64,000 nt of DNA from Vibrio plantisponsor (GCF_013041605.1 NZ_JABEQC010000001.1:434001-498000); one strand, 5' to 3'; counted from the first letter of the stretch, positions 24,520-35,225 are shown. Notes: a model not told the origin generated them from the letters alone. Translations and numbers: made by a program.

Positions 24520-24924
24520 CTAAAAATCCTCTTACAAAATTTAAGGACATTCTAACCCTCTATCAGCGGGTGTTCCAGATAAATGATAATGCAACAATGT
24601 ATGAACACGGGTTGATATTGTTGACGCAGGTAACAGAAATAGGAGTGTGATAATAGTCGAAAATTAGGCGTTATAGTGACGTTTTTTTGTCATTACACCG
24701 TTTGACGCATTGTCATACCTTGTTGATTGTAAGATTATTCTTACGTGGAGATAAGGGCGTGAATGGACTCTTCCCATATTGAGATGAATTTTTAAAGGAT
24801 ATTTTATTCATTCAATTTGAATGAAAGGATATTTTCTTACAAAGATGAATTGGCTGTTGAACTATTTCAGCAGTATTTGATTCATTTTATTTTTTGATGA
24901 GTTTGTACACAAAGAGCTACTAAT
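24520..24924. other. Intergenic region between DUF406 and tetR genes
   Basis: About 400 bases with two divergent promoters. The right half is very AT-rich and holds a perfect 19-bp palindrome (24807-24825) and the flanking direct repeat AAAGGATATTTT at 24794-24805 and 24824-24835. No coding frame of note. Confidence 0.5.
24807..24825. promoter_or_regulatory. Perfect 19-bp palindrome, candidate TetR operator
   Basis: TTCATTCAATTTGAATGAA: nine-base arms around one T, 99 bases before the TetR-family start. TetR-type dimers bind palindromes of this size, so autoregulation is plausible. Confidence 0.5.
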
Positions 24925-25386
24925 ATGCCGAAGCGTAGTAAAGAAGATACAGAAGTGACCATTCAAACAATCATGAATGCTGTTGTCGACCAACTGTTAA
25001 GATTAGGCTATGACAAAATGTCATACACCACATTAAGTCAACAAACGGGTGTATCCAGAACAGGCATCAGTCACCACTTCCCGAAAAAGACAGACTTTGT
25101 TCTTGCGCTAGATGGCCAGATTTTCAATCTATTTGTCGCACATTTGGATTTAGACCATGGCGTTGATGCATTCGCGAGTTCATGGCTTAAAGCACTCGAT
25201 AGCGAAGAGTTTTTAGCTATTTTACGTCTGTTTTTCCACCATATTGTGGCAGCCGATAAAGCTGAAGAGTTCTCTTATAAAGGTGTAGGACGTATGTACA
25301 AGCTGGCTCACGAAAAATTTGGTGAAGGCAGTGACAAACAGGTTGAGTGGTTGATTGGTAAGTCTCTCATTGAAATGAGTAAGTAA
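24925..25386 (+). CDS. TetR-family transcriptional regulator
   Basis: A 153-residue protein. Residues about 10-60 form the TetR DNA-binding domain, with MSYTTLSQQTGVSRTGISHH as helix-turn-helix. The C-terminal ligand/dimer domain is only about 90 residues, shorter than usual, with a hydrophobic AILRLFFHHIVAA helix. The start has family-like charged residues (MPKRSKEDTE). Its target is unknown; the palindrome in its own upstream region suggests self-control. A terminator follows at 25420. Confidence 0.88.
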   Translation: MPKRSKEDTEVTIQTIMNAVVDQLLRLGYDKMSYTTLSQQTGVSRTGISHHFPKKTDFVLALDGQIFNLFVAHLDLDHGVDAFASSWLKALDSEEFLAILRLFFHHIVAADKAEEFSYKGVGRMYKLAHEKFGEGSDKQVEWLIGKSLIEMSK

Positions 25387-25419
25387 TTACTTATAGACCA
25401 GTAAGAGTTATAGATTTTT

Positions 25420-25446
25420 AAGGGCTTGCATTCGCAAGCCCTTTTT
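25420..25446 (+). terminator. Rho-independent terminator
   Basis: AAGGGCTTGC, loop ATTC, GCAAGCCCTTTTT downstream of the TetR-family gene. Confidence 0.9.
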
Positions 25447-25688
25447 CATGCGCTTAAAGAGTAGGCGTGCTAACCAATATGGTGCGTTTTGAGTATGCTT
25501 TTCACTGAATTGGTGCGTGTTAATGTATGAGGACGAAAAGTTGAAAGTGATATTAACTACTTGATTTTTATTCGTATAGTTAACCTGTTTGAGTTCTTAT
25601 TAAAATACAGAACAACGTACTTTTTTCTTATTTTTGGAACGCCTATTGCACATTGGTGCACATAACAATACAAAAATAAGGAAATTTT

Positions 25689-27812
25689 ATGCATTTAACA
25701 CCTGAGGAAAAAAGGTGGCTGCCGTGGTTTGGCAAGACAGGTAAACTTGCCATGCGTAAGGCCTGTTGGTTTAACCGTAAACGTAAAGCTTCTCTCGAAC
25801 AAACTTTTGAAAACATTGCGAACACCCGAGTCAAAATTCTCACAACTTGGGCCGAAAACCAATGGTCATTCCTGCATGATGCTTCGTTGTATTTATCGAC
25901 CAAGTCTCCCCATGAATATCGGGATACCTTAAACCGATTATTAAACCGTAGTGCTGACTTATCTGAGCTGTTTATTGTCTCTGCACAAGGAGAGATCCTT
26001 GAATCCACTTTTCCATCACAGAAAAACAAGAAGGTCGTCTCAACCCAAGCTTTGAACGAAGGTTTAGCTCAGCCATTTTTGCATGGCCCTTACCGCGATT
26101 CAGTGACGCTCGCTATCGGTCCATCAAGCTCTCATTTTCATGATGAAGTGACCCTAATGTTCTATCAACCGATCGAATTAGCTGGCGGTGCCAAAGGGTG
26201 TTTGTGTGGGCGAATCCCCAATGATGTTATCGGTGACCTGATTCAACGCGAAGCTGGGCATATCTATAGTGAGTCGGGCGACAACTACCTGTTTATGGTC
26301 AAACCTCATTTTGACCCTACCATCAAACAAGGTGTTGCGCTTTCACGCTCTCGCTTTGAGGATAACCATTTTTCCCATGGTGAGAACTTGAAGGATGGCG
26401 TCAACACCAAATGGGGCGTAGTTAAAGTCAGTCGTCATACCGAATTTGAAATTGTGTTTAATGATCCTGCAACCAACAAGCTTCATCCAGGGGTAAGAGA
26501 AACCATTAACAATGGTCACAACTTATACATCGACTATCCGGGGTATTCTGATTACCGCCATATACCTGTGATTGGTAAGGGTGTGACGTTTACTATGCCT
26601 GGGTCCAAAGACCGTTGGGGAATGATGTGCGAATCTGATTTAGAAGAGGTTTATCGTCATCGTTCGGTAGCACAAAAACTCAGTCAACAGTTCGCGCTTA
26701 GTGTGTTTGGTCCTTTAGTGATTCCTTTTGTTCTTCACCTGTTTTACCCACTAGAAAACGTTCAGCTGATGTCAATTTCGATACTGCTTGGATTAATGGC
26801 GATGGGTTTATTCCACTTATTCAGTGCCAAGCCTATGGCGAATAATCTAGAGACGATGACACAGGTTATGCAGGTGCTCGCAGAAGGGGATGGAAACTTA
26901 ACCCGCCGTTTAGATGCGAGCAAATTTAAGTCTGACGAAACCGGTGATTTGGGACGCTGGACCAACAGTTTTATCGATAGCCTTGAAGGGATTATTCAAG
27001 AGCTGGTTTTCGCCAGCAATGAAGTGAAAAACGTGTCGGAATCTATGTTTCGCCGCAGTCAGTTGCTGCTTACCAGCAGTGATATGACCGCCACTTCAAT
27101 TACGGATATGCTCTCTCTCGCGGGAGTGCAGAGTCAGGAAATCAACAGCGCCAATGACACTGCGACTGAAATGCATGAACTTATGCAGCAAACGGTACAT
27201 GCCGCGCAGCTTGAGTATCAAAAAGCGGCCGAAAGCGCTCAAGAGATTAAGAATATCGTTCAATCGTCGGCGCATACGGTCAATGAAGTGAACGAGGAGA
27301 TGCAGAAAATCGGCAATATCGTCTCTGTTATTACCGAGATCACGGCGCAAACCAATTTACTAGCTTTGAATGCTGCTATTGAGGCCGCAAGAGCAGGTGA
27401 GCATGGCAGAGGCTTCTCTGTGGTTGCTGATGAGGTACGAGTGTTGGCAAACAAAACCTCTCAAGCCGCGAACAGTATTGGAGAACTGATGACTGCGTTA
27501 CATACCCAATCAGAGCGAGCAGTGAGTTACATGCAAGAGGGCATTACCAACGTTGAGAACAGCACTCAGGTTGTCGATGAGTCTTCTCGCAGTGAACGCT
27601 TACAAACGTCTGTCACTGGATTGTTTACTTTGATTCAAGGCATCGCTCGTAATAGTGAAGAGCACAGACAAACTGCTGATGAAGCGCAATCTACTGTGGT
27701 GAAACTGCAAGAGGCTTCTTCACAGTTATCTCGCAGAACAACCTTAATGCAGAACTCGCTTCAGCGATTGGAACAATTGGTTGGGCGGTTTGAAGTTCGC
27801 AAAGCGTCATAA
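25689..27812 (+). CDS. Methyl-accepting chemotaxis protein with atypical topology
   Basis: A 707-residue chemoreceptor. TAAGGA before the ATG fixes the start. There is no membrane segment at the N-terminus: residues 1-330 form a soluble Cache-like sensing region ([19 protein letters not shown] and later strands), followed by a closely spaced membrane pair at about 337-352 and 359-378, a HAMP-like linker, and the signalling domain with the conserved tip [20 protein letters not shown]. As drawn, both ends would lie in the cytoplasm, so it may sense an internal signal. It should act with CheA/CheW to steer flagella. The ligand is unknown. Confidence 0.92.
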   Translation: MHLTPEEKRWLPWFGKTGKLAMRKACWFNRKRKASLEQTFENIANTRVKILTTWAENQWSFLHDASLYLSTKSPHEYRDTLNRLLNRSADLSELFIVSAQGEILESTFPSQKNKKVVSTQALNEGLAQPFLHGPYRDSVTLAIGPSSSHFHDEVTLMFYQPIELAGGAKGCLCGRIPNDVIGDLIQREAGHIYSESGDNYLFMVKPHFDPTIKQGVALSRSRFEDNHFSHGENLKDGVNTKWGVVKVSRHTEFEIVFNDPATNKLHPGVRETINNGHNLYIDYPGYSDYRHIPVIGKGVTFTMPGSKDRWGMMCESDLEEVYRHRSVAQKLSQQFALSVFGPLVIPFVLHLFYPLENVQLMSISILLGLMAMGLFHLFSAKPMANNLETMTQVMQVLAEGDGNLTRRLDASKFKSDETGDLGRWTNSFIDSLEGIIQELVFASNEVKNVSESMFRRSQLLLTSSDMTATSITDMLSLAGVQSQEINSANDTATEMHELMQQTVHAAQLEYQKAAESAQEIKNIVQSSAHTVNEVNEEMQKIGNIVSVITEITAQTNLLALNAAIEAARAGEHGRGFSVVADEVRVLANKTSQAANSIGELMTALHTQSERAVSYMQEGITNVENSTQVVDESSRSERLQTSVTGLFTLIQGIARNSEEHRQTADEAQSTVVKLQEASSQLSRRTTLMQNSLQRLEQLVGRFEVRKAS

Positions 27813-27815
27813 AAA

Positions 27816-27835
27816 AAGGCGGGGTATCCCGCCTT
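27816..27835. terminator. Bidirectional Rho-independent terminator
   Basis: AAAGGCGGG, loop, CCCGCCTTT with a T-run stronger on the minus strand; between the chemoreceptor and the YjeH-like gene. Confidence 0.85.
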
Positions 27836-27840
27836 TGCTA

Positions 27841-29094
27841 TTAAATTGGGTGTTGTGTTTTCAGCTCTTTTTGCCATGGCATCGCCAAGGCAGCAAAAAT
27901 GACCAGAGCATACAGCATTGACCAGCCAAGACAGATAAACACGCCAGTGCAGAGAATCAAAGCAATAACAGCCAGTGCCTTTTGATACCCTTTCAGTAGC
28001 TTGTACGCTGCCAACATGGCTAACAAGTAGACTAAGACAAAGACACCATTGGCCAGTTTGAGAAAGAATTCCAAATCCAAATTCGACAGTTGACCGACTA
28101 CACACGATAGCAGCAATATGCCGCCAATCAGCCAAGTTGCATTGGCTGGAACGCCGCGCTGAGAGAGTTGAGCCAGTGCGCTGTTAGGACGATATTCTCT
28201 GGCTTGCGCCCACACCATACGCGATAAACTCTGCGTGTATAGGTTGATACTGGCAAAACATGCAAAGAAGCCGATGATGCTGATTATGATTGCCATACGA
28301 GAACCAAAGAGCTTATCACTGAGCCAAGGAATAGAGGCGCTATCAAACTCAGGTGTACCAAAAGCTCCAAACTTCAAGATAATAACTGAACACGCCCAAT
28401 AGGTTGCACCAGCCACGAAGCATCCGACCAGAATGGCAATCGGGAAATCACGTTGTGGATTTTTGAATTCTTCACCCATATGCGCAAAGGCTTCTATTCC
28501 CACAAAACACCAGAACATTACTCCTAGCGCAGCACCAATTGACCAAATGGAATCGATACTCAGTGCTGGCATTACTAAGTCGGTGCTTCCCACGTCTCCA
28601 ATCCAGAGAAAGGATGCCACTAATGCAAAGATGCTCAATGCGATGGCCGTTTGTAATCGGCCAGAAGATTTTGTCCCTGCTAGGTTTACGCCAATAAGAA
28701 GTACTACCGTGAGCACTTGAGCCAAAATGGCATTATTGAACTGAGCAGGTAACAATTGCTGTAAAAAGCCCGCAGCTAAGGCGACAGCCGCGGGTACGCC
28801 TACAGGAATGACGCTTACAAATAGCCAGGCAACAGCACGCTCTAATCGGGCGTTATACGCTTTTCGAACGAAGTATGCAGTGCCTCCAGCGCTCGGGTAT
28901 TTTTTCCCAAGCGCTGCGAAAGTTAAAGCAACAGGGCAAACAGCAACAAACAAGATGAGCCAGGCCCAAAGTGAAAAATGGCCCGCAATTCCGGCTGCAA
29001 TGGCTGGGATCATAAACAATCCGGTACCCATTAATGTGGTCGATAGCTGACCGATACCAGAAAGCAAAGTGATCTCTTGTTTGAGTTGGTTCAT
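27841..29094 (-). CDS. yjeH: APC-family amino acid exporter, YjeH-like
   Basis: A 417-residue inner-membrane protein with about 12 hydrophobic segments. The first helix carries the G-T-G-L-F-M-I motif that contacts the amino-acid backbone in APC transporters; LGKKYPSAGGTAYFV follows. Overall pattern and length match E. coli YjeH, an exporter of methionine and branched-chain amino acids. A divergent Lrp-type regulator gene 285 bases away supports an amino-acid export role with amino-acid-dependent control (inference). Confidence 0.85.
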   Translation of the reverse strand: MNQLKQEITLLSGIGQLSTTLMGTGLFMIPAIAAGIAGHFSLWAWLILFVAVCPVALTFAALGKKYPSAGGTAYFVRKAYNARLERAVAWLFVSVIPVGVPAAVALAAGFLQQLLPAQFNNAILAQVLTVVLLIGVNLAGTKSSGRLQTAIALSIFALVASFLWIGDVGSTDLVMPALSIDSIWSIGAALGVMFWCFVGIEAFAHMGEEFKNPQRDFPIAILVGCFVAGATYWACSVIILKFGAFGTPEFDSASIPWLSDKLFGSRMAIIISIIGFFACFASINLYTQSLSRMVWAQAREYRPNSALAQLSQRGVPANATWLIGGILLLSCVVGQLSNLDLEFFLKLANGVFVLVYLLAMLAAYKLLKGYQKALAVIALILCTGVFICLGWSMLYALVIFAALAMPWQKELKTQHPI

Positions 29095-29379
29095 GTTCTC
29101 ATTCCCTGATTCTTATTATGCCGAAAGCTTACTCAAAACTGAGATGTGATGCATCTGGCAAAACGTTCTGCTTTAGCGTCAAAGTGACACTTTTTCATCG
29201 AATTTCCGCCATTTTGACGGTGAAACTCCTTTCATAAAGAGACTTCCCGTTAATTGTCAGTAGTCTAGCCATGCAATTTGTGTCAAATTAGCCATGAATC
29301 AACGGGATAAGTTGGTTACTTTTCAACGTTTTTTATTTGAGAAAAAACGTATGAGAAGCGAAAAGAATGGGAATGTACG

Positions 29380-29823
29380 ATGGATAAATTTGACAGACAA
29401 ATCATAGAGATATTGCAAGGGGATGCGAGAGCATCTGTGAGTGACATTGCCCGCGAAGTGAACCTTTCACGCTCTGCCGTTACGGCACGTATTAAGAAAC
29501 TTGAACAAGACAAAGTGATTTTGGGCTATCACGCTCAAATCGCAGAGCCAGATCACACCAATAATGTCAGTGCCTATTTTGCGCTAAAATTTGATACCTC
29601 TGCGAGCCTACACTCCTGTGAGCTGTATGCTCACAAGATCTATCTGATCCCCGGTGTGAAGTGGTGCCATGCGATTAGTGGCGAAACCGATATGATGCTG
29701 TACGTTGAAGTGGAAAGCATGGCGAAGTTAAATGCGATTCGAGATGAATTGCAAAGCTACTCTCAACTGCGTCAATTGATAACGCATACGGTTTTAAAAG
29801 AACTGTTTAACACGGCTAAGTAG
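29380..29823 (+). CDS. Lrp/AsnC-family regulator
   Basis: A 147-residue protein with the N-terminal winged helix (FDRQIIEILQGDARASVSDI ... LSRSAVTARIKKLE) and a C-terminal RAM ligand domain (about 65-145, YLIPGVKWCHAISGETDMML). These form octamers or dimers that respond to amino acids. The divergent YjeH-like exporter gene is the likely target. It is followed after six bases by a LysR gene. Confidence 0.92.
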   Translation: MDKFDRQIIEILQGDARASVSDIAREVNLSRSAVTARIKKLEQDKVILGYHAQIAEPDHTNNVSAYFALKFDTSASLHSCELYAHKIYLIPGVKWCHAISGETDMMLYVEVESMAKLNAIRDELQSYSQLRQLITHTVLKELFNTAK

Positions 29824-29829
29824 TTTTTG

Positions 29830-30756
29830 ATGTCACAAATAAATCTCAACTTACTGCGGTCACTGAAGGTGTTGCTTGAAGAGTGTCATGTCAGTCAGGC
29901 GGCGACGAAGTTAAATATTACCCAGTCAGCTTTGAGTCGCCAGCTAAGTCAGCTGCGAGAGATGTTTGCTGACCCTTTGTTAGTCAGAGATGGCAACCAG
30001 TTAGTGCCCACGCCGAAAGCTGTCAGCTTGCTAAACAAACTAGAGCATTGGTTTGTTGAACTTGATGAACTGATGATTGAAGCAGAATTTGAACCAAGCG
30101 CTTGGAAAGGTGAATTTGTTTTCGCCTCCAGTGACTATGTCGCGCAATATCTGCTACCTGAAATGGTTGAAGCCATAACGGTTAAAGCGCCTAAAGTCTC
30201 AATTAAATACTGCCTTTGGCAGCCAAGTTTACTTGGAGAAATGGCAAACTCTGAAATTCAGCTCGCTTCCACTATGTCGCCTGAACCGCCTAAGGGCGTT
30301 TCTTCGTGGCAAATTGGCGAGGATTATCCGGTTTGCGTGATGAAGCAATCTCATCCGTTGTCAGAAAAAAGCATTTTGAGTGTGGAGGACATTTTAAGCT
30401 TTTCACACATCAAAGTGACCGGAGGAGGTGATAAAGACACCTATATCGATCAGGCGCTGGCTGAACTTAATCAGGTCAGGCATATCGGATTAAAAGTCCC
30501 GTTTTTTTCTGCAGCATTTCGCTCGTTATCTATGAGTGACTACTTAATGGTTGTTCCTGAGCATATCGCTCGCAACATGAAAAACCATTTTGATGTGGTA
30601 TTTAAACCGCTACCGGTTAAGACTCCAAAACATAAATATTGGCTTCTTTGGCACCCTAAATTTGATAACGAACCTTCCCACGTCTGGGCTAGACAGCTTG
30701 TCTACGACATTATGAATCACTCTGAGTATTCGATAGGTTATGATTCAGAATCATAG
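29830..30756 (+). CDS. LysR-family regulator
   Basis: A 308-residue protein with an N-terminal winged helix (LLRSLKVLLEECHVSQAATK ... ITQSALSRQLSQLR) and a two-lobe substrate-binding domain. ATG at 29830 is used; the TTG three bases before has no advantage. It is separated from the Lrp gene by only six bases and lies 73 bases before a LysE-type exporter, so it may control either exporter. The effector is unknown. Confidence 0.92.
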   Translation: MSQINLNLLRSLKVLLEECHVSQAATKLNITQSALSRQLSQLREMFADPLLVRDGNQLVPTPKAVSLLNKLEHWFVELDELMIEAEFEPSAWKGEFVFASSDYVAQYLLPEMVEAITVKAPKVSIKYCLWQPSLLGEMANSEIQLASTMSPEPPKGVSSWQIGEDYPVCVMKQSHPLSEKSILSVEDILSFSHIKVTGGGDKDTYIDQALAELNQVRHIGLKVPFFSAAFRSLSMSDYLMVVPEHIARNMKNHFDVVFKPLPVKTPKHKYWLLWHPKFDNEPSHVWARQLVYDIMNHSEYSIGYDSES

Positions 30757-30829
30757 CTAGGATGAAAAAAGATGATTTCAAATAATAATAAAAGACGAGT
30801 ACGGTTAGGAACTAACTAGGAGAGTTCGA

Positions 30830-31444
30830 ATGACAATAACAGTTTGGCTATCACTTTTTACTATTTGTTTGTTGGGGGCTATGTCTCCCGGACCTAGCTT
30901 GGCTATGGTTGCAAAGCACAGCCTTGCTGGCGGGCGTCGCAACGGTTTAGCAACGGCGTGGGCTCATGCTTTCGGCATAGGTATTTATGCGTTTATTACA
31001 TTGATTGGATTGGCAGTGGTTCTTCACCAGTCGCCACTGCTGTTTAAAACCATCAGTTATGCTGGTGCTGGGTATCTGGCTTATTTGGGGTTCAACGCCA
31101 TTCGCTCTAAAGGTGGTGTAGCAGCGAAGTTAGAATCTGGCGAAACGGTAAGTGCATGGCAATCTGCGCGTGAAGGTTTTTTGATTTCATTATTAAGCCC
31201 AAAGATTGCGCTGTTCTTTATCGCATTGTTCAGTCAGTTTGTTGCCGTTGGGCATGAGTTGAGTAGTAAAGCGATCATCGTCGTGACGCCGTTTGTCATT
31301 GACGGCTTGTGGTATACCTTTATTACCTTCTTGCTATCAAGCCCACTCATTCTCGACAAGCTACGTTCCAGAGCGGTATTGATTGATCGTTTGTCAGGGA
31401 TTGTTTTGCTGCTGCTTGCTGCGCGAGTTCTGCTTACGGTGTAA
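30830..31444 (+). CDS. LysE/RhtB-family amino acid exporter
   Basis: A 204-residue inner-membrane protein with about six hydrophobic segments. The first helix and loop carry the family motif GAMSPGPSLAMV; ISLLSPKIALFFIALF appears at about 120-137. Such proteins export amino acids such as lysine, threonine or homoserine lactones. AGGAGAG precedes the ATG. With the YjeH-like gene this makes two exporters around two regulators. Confidence 0.9.
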   Translation: MTITVWLSLFTICLLGAMSPGPSLAMVAKHSLAGGRRNGLATAWAHAFGIGIYAFITLIGLAVVLHQSPLLFKTISYAGAGYLAYLGFNAIRSKGGVAAKLESGETVSAWQSAREGFLISLLSPKIALFFIALFSQFVAVGHELSSKAIIVVTPFVIDGLWYTFITFLLSSPLILDKLRSRAVLIDRLSGIVLLLLAARVLLTV

Positions 31445-31476
31445 GTTCAGCTCCCGTTATTTTCTAGCCATAAATA

Positions 31477-31509
31477 CAAAGAACCCCTCAATGACGAGGG
31501 GTTCTTTGT
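31477..31509. terminator. Bidirectional Rho-independent terminator
   Basis: ACAAAGAACCCCTC, loop, GAGGGGTTCTTTGT between the LysE-type gene and the small membrane protein gene. Confidence 0.9.
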
Positions 31510-31733
31510 TAATACTTCGAATGGGTGTTCACTTCTTCAAACTCACCATCGATGGTATTGCCGTAGGTCTGATTGTTCTGAGCCTGATAAAACGGACGAC
31601 GATGCAGTTGATTTTGCAGTTTTTTGCCAGTGATGAGTGCTGCAATCGTCAATGGAATGACGAGCAACAAACTTAATGTCAGTGCGAAGAATCCAGTTAT
31701 GAGCGTCAGTACGGTAATAAGAAATCTATTCAT
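31509..31733 (-). CDS. Small membrane protein of unknown function
   Basis: A 74-residue protein with one long or two short hydrophobic segments within residues 4-35 and a polar tail (QLHRRPFYQAQNNQTYGN). It ends on a shared terminator and starts at an ATG preceded by AGGAG. It looks like a genuine small gene but carries no recognisable domain. Confidence 0.65.
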   Translation of the reverse strand: MNRFLITVLTLITGFFALTLSLLLVIPLTIAALITGKKLQNQLHRRPFYQAQNNQTYGNTIDGEFEEVNTHSKY

Positions 31734-31871
31734 TGTCTGCTCCTGTTTTGATTGCCCCCATCTTAGCCCGGCACAGATGAATTAAACATGAACAAGCCAT
31801 TCAGATAGATGATAAAGGCCCAACCCTTTAGAGAACAAAGGATTGGGCTAGAGTTGAGGAAGTGAGGAAGG

Positions 31872-34800
31872 TTATTCAGCGCCTACGGTTAACTCAGCAC
31901 CACTTTTTTCTGTTTTCAAATCGGTCTTACTGTCGAGCAGGAACACTCGATCTGGACTGATTTGTTGTTCTTCCACCAAATACGCTTTGACCGCTTTTGC
32001 ACGCTCTGCTGCGAGATTACTCAAACTGTTTTTATCGACGTTGGTCGCTTTGACTAACTGATTGTAGAGCCCCATATGAACAACAGTCTCAATTTGTTCT
32101 TTGGTCACTTCTGCGCCTTGGGCTTTTTCAGTCAGTTGCTGTTCGACCTTATCTCTTTCTTGGCGTATATCTAACTGCAATTGTTCCTCGGCAAGTTCTT
32201 CAAGTGCATCGACTAACGGTGCAGATTCGGTAATGCGGCTGGCACTGAATGGTTCAGGAAGTGTTTCCAGCCCACTATTGGCGAGTAGGGTTTTCTGCAC
32301 ATTCTGTTCAGCCAATGCATAGCTGTCGTCTGGAGCAGAGACAGAGCCTTCGACACTGACTTTAAGAATCGGTCTTTCCTGCAACGCTTGTGCAAGTTTA
32401 CCTATGCGCTGTTTCTCTTCGTCATCTAAGGTTGCAATACCGGCTTGGAAAGTGACTTGATTCAACTCTTCATCTGTACCGACAAGATCAGCTAACAGTG
32501 AGAACGGAGCTGTCACGGCTTTAGTAATGATGTTGGCGAACGCTTTCAAAATCACACTACCAAAACTGAAGTCAGGATCATCCACTTCACCTGACACGTT
32601 AACACCCAAATCAATCACGCCGTGGCGATCTTGCAATATCGCAATCGCCAGAGTGATCGGCAGGCTGGTGGCAAGGCTGGAATCACTGGGTTTACCCAGT
32701 TGCAGCTGGTCGATAACAAGATGGTTTGTACCTTGAAGCTGGTTGTCATCTAAGCGGTAGTTCAGGTCGAGTGAAAGTTGGCCTTTATCGATGTAATAAC
32801 CCGCGTAGGTTCCAGAATACGGATTGACGGAAGTCAGCTCAACGCTTCTAAACACTAAGGCAAGATCGAGGTAAGGCTTTTCAATCAGTGGGTTAATTTC
32901 ACCTTTCAGCGTTACTGGTGCATATTTGTCAATTTTGCCAGCAATATCCACACTAGCTTTCGTTCCCGGAGTCGAAGACAGGTTCTTGATTGAACCTTCG
33001 AGTAGCTCAATACCGGAGGCAAAGTTAGGGGTTAGCGAGTTGTCAGCGAAAAACGCCGAGCCGTTGGCAAACTTAATCTGTTGAACTATGACCGACATAG
33101 GCTTGCTGCTGTTGCCTTTCGTGGTCACTGTCGCTTTGGTTGTCGCGGCTTTGTCAGTTGTGGCCGTTGAGGTATCACTCTGTTTAGTAACCACAATATC
33201 GCCAATGTTGGTGCGCTTATCTTCGGCAATCATTACTTTAGCGTATGGCGCATCGAGCAACACCGTTTTGATGATCAACTGGTTTTGTTTTGAACTAAAA
33301 CGTAGTGAGTCCACAGACATTTTCTGCCATTTCACCAAAGGTTCTCGCTTGATGGTGTCACGCATCAAAAGATTGTTAACACTGAGCGAGCCGTCGAAAT
33401 TAATGTCGTCTGCCCCACTGACGTTGTAATTTCCTTTGGTATTGAGTGCGCCTTTGGTTAAGCGAATATTCAGATAAGGGGTGAGATAAGGCTGTAGCTG
33501 TGTCAGATCCAGTGAATCAATGGACAAATTGCCATCCACTTTTAGTGCTTTCACATCTACGCTGCCTTGAGTTGCAAAAGAGCCTCTAGCGTTTTCTGGC
33601 TGCTGCTTGCTACTTGAGCTCACATTAAGAGTGACGTCATATTCGATAGGTTCGACTAAGTCGCTTTGAATCGTTTTAGTTGTTACTGTCATAGGGTGCA
33701 CGCGCCAGTGCACATCTTGTGACTGAACTTTTTCCAACACATTGAAGTCCGAATCTGCCATTGAGAATTTCTCAAGTCGAACCTTCCACTGCGGTGTCGT
33801 TGATTCTTGGTTTACTGCCTGATTAGCTGAAGTATCCTGTTTAGGCGCAACACCGTTTGTTTGGGTTCTTGGCGTGAACAGTGCGGCTAAATCGAGTCCA
33901 TTTTTGTCCAACATTGCGTCAAACCATAAGCCTTGCATTGAAATATCAGCGATATTGATCAGTTGTTCATCGCCGGACAGTTGGATATCACTGACAACCA
34001 ATGAAGGCAGTTTTACCTTTTCAGATTGTTGATCATTAAAAACGAGATTGGAAAGCGAGAACTGTCCGTTCTGAGTTTGGTATGAAAGCGAGTCATTAAC
34101 TTGTTTTGCATGGTAATTGGTCGAGAAGCTGACTGAACCGTCGCTCAATCGTGCTGCTATCAGTTCCTTTGCGAACGGCCAATATGGCGTTAGCGTCAGA
34201 TCGCTGAGTGTCACATCACCTTTAATTTCAAATGGAGAAAGCTGAAATTGACCATTGAGAGCGAGCGGGCTTTGATCCGCACTCACTAACGAAAATTGGT
34301 ATTGGTTAGCGTTTTCGGTCAGATTCAGTTTTCCATCTTGGTTAGCAGGCAGGCTCAGAGCGTAAGCCTGACTATCAATGTTGTTGAGCTTTAGGGAAAT
34401 CTGTTGGTAATTTAAGTCAGCACCAGTAACGGAGTCTGCAAATCTGGCATCACCATCAGTGATAGCAACAGCGTTAACCTTGAATGCAGGGATCGTATTG
34501 GTGGCAGCCTCTTCAGAAGTATTATCTTCAGCTTGTGGTGGATTGTTGCTGGCTAATGTTTCGAGAATATCACTGAAGTTAAACGCATTATGTTCATTTA
34601 CGCGTTGTACTTGGATTCCAGGCTGGACAAGAAACAGATGGTCTACAGTTGGCTTTAAGCTTAGTAAGCTTTGCCAAAAGTTAACTTCCACTTCCAGCAG
34701 TGCAAACTGGGTGAATGCTTGTTGTTGGTTTTGCTCAAGAATGGCGAAATTTTCAATCCGAGCTCTAAGCAGGAAAGGGTTAATCGAGACTCTCTCAAGT

Positions 34801-34982
34801 TGGACGTTGCGACCTAACAGTTGGCTAAGTTGCTTGGGTGCTTGCGACTGAATAACCGCAGGGGCAATAAGGCCGATAATGACGGCATAAGCCACATAGG
34901 TAAGTGCTAGATATGTTGAGGCTCTTAACCACTTCGGTGCCGATTTAAAACGAGCATAAAACACAGATATCGCTTGTTTCAT
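31872..34982 (-). CDS. DUF748 / AsmA-like giant envelope protein
   Basis: A 1036-residue protein with one N-terminal membrane helix (about 20-42) and a very long periplasmic beta-rich body. The DUF748 part repeats short strands (for example NLVFNDQQSEKVKLPSLVVS) as in AsmA-type bridge proteins thought to move lipids between membranes. The C-terminal 200 residues carry coiled-coil segments and an OmpA-like tail (NLAAERAKAVKAYLVEE, ISPDRVFLLD). It stands alone with its own promoter. A role in envelope upkeep is likely by family; direct evidence is absent. Confidence 0.85.
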   Translation of the reverse strand: MKQAISVFYARFKSAPKWLRASTYLALTYVAYAVIIGLIAPAVIQSQAPKQLSQLLGRNVQLERVSINPFLLRARIENFAILEQNQQQAFTQFALLEVEVNFWQSLLSLKPTVDHLFLVQPGIQVQRVNEHNAFNFSDILETLASNNPPQAEDNTSEEAATNTIPAFKVNAVAITDGDARFADSVTGADLNYQQISLKLNNIDSQAYALSLPANQDGKLNLTENANQYQFSLVSADQSPLALNGQFQLSPFEIKGDVTLSDLTLTPYWPFAKELIAARLSDGSVSFSTNYHAKQVNDSLSYQTQNGQFSLSNLVFNDQQSEKVKLPSLVVSDIQLSGDEQLINIADISMQGLWFDAMLDKNGLDLAALFTPRTQTNGVAPKQDTSANQAVNQESTTPQWKVRLEKFSMADSDFNVLEKVQSQDVHWRVHPMTVTTKTIQSDLVEPIEYDVTLNVSSSSKQQPENARGSFATQGSVDVKALKVDGNLSIDSLDLTQLQPYLTPYLNIRLTKGALNTKGNYNVSGADDINFDGSLSVNNLLMRDTIKREPLVKWQKMSVDSLRFSSKQNQLIIKTVLLDAPYAKVMIAEDKRTNIGDIVVTKQSDTSTATTDKAATTKATVTTKGNSSKPMSVIVQQIKFANGSAFFADNSLTPNFASGIELLEGSIKNLSSTPGTKASVDIAGKIDKYAPVTLKGEINPLIEKPYLDLALVFRSVELTSVNPYSGTYAGYYIDKGQLSLDLNYRLDDNQLQGTNHLVIDQLQLGKPSDSSLATSLPITLAIAILQDRHGVIDLGVNVSGEVDDPDFSFGSVILKAFANIITKAVTAPFSLLADLVGTDEELNQVTFQAGIATLDDEEKQRIGKLAQALQERPILKVSVEGSVSAPDDSYALAEQNVQKTLLANSGLETLPEPFSASRITESAPLVDALEELAEEQLQLDIRQERDKVEQQLTEKAQGAEVTKEQIETVVHMGLYNQLVKATNVDKNSLSNLAAERAKAVKAYLVEEQQISPDRVFLLDSKTDLKTEKSGAELTVGAE

Positions 34983-35225
34983 AGATAGTATTAGCCTCTT
35001 TCTTGCTTAAGAAAATTCTCCCCAAAATATAGTTCGTTAGTTTAACTATATTTTTCCAAAAGAGTTAAGTTTGCTGGTGCAAATTTGCTTGTAAAACAGA
35101 TGAAAAAAGCCGCTCATATCAGGGATAGAGCGGCAAAACGGGGGGATGTCATCAGAAGCAGTGGCTAAATGGGTCAGAAACCACTTCGTCAGTATCGGTT
35201 ATTATTATGTTGTGGAGTCTAATTC

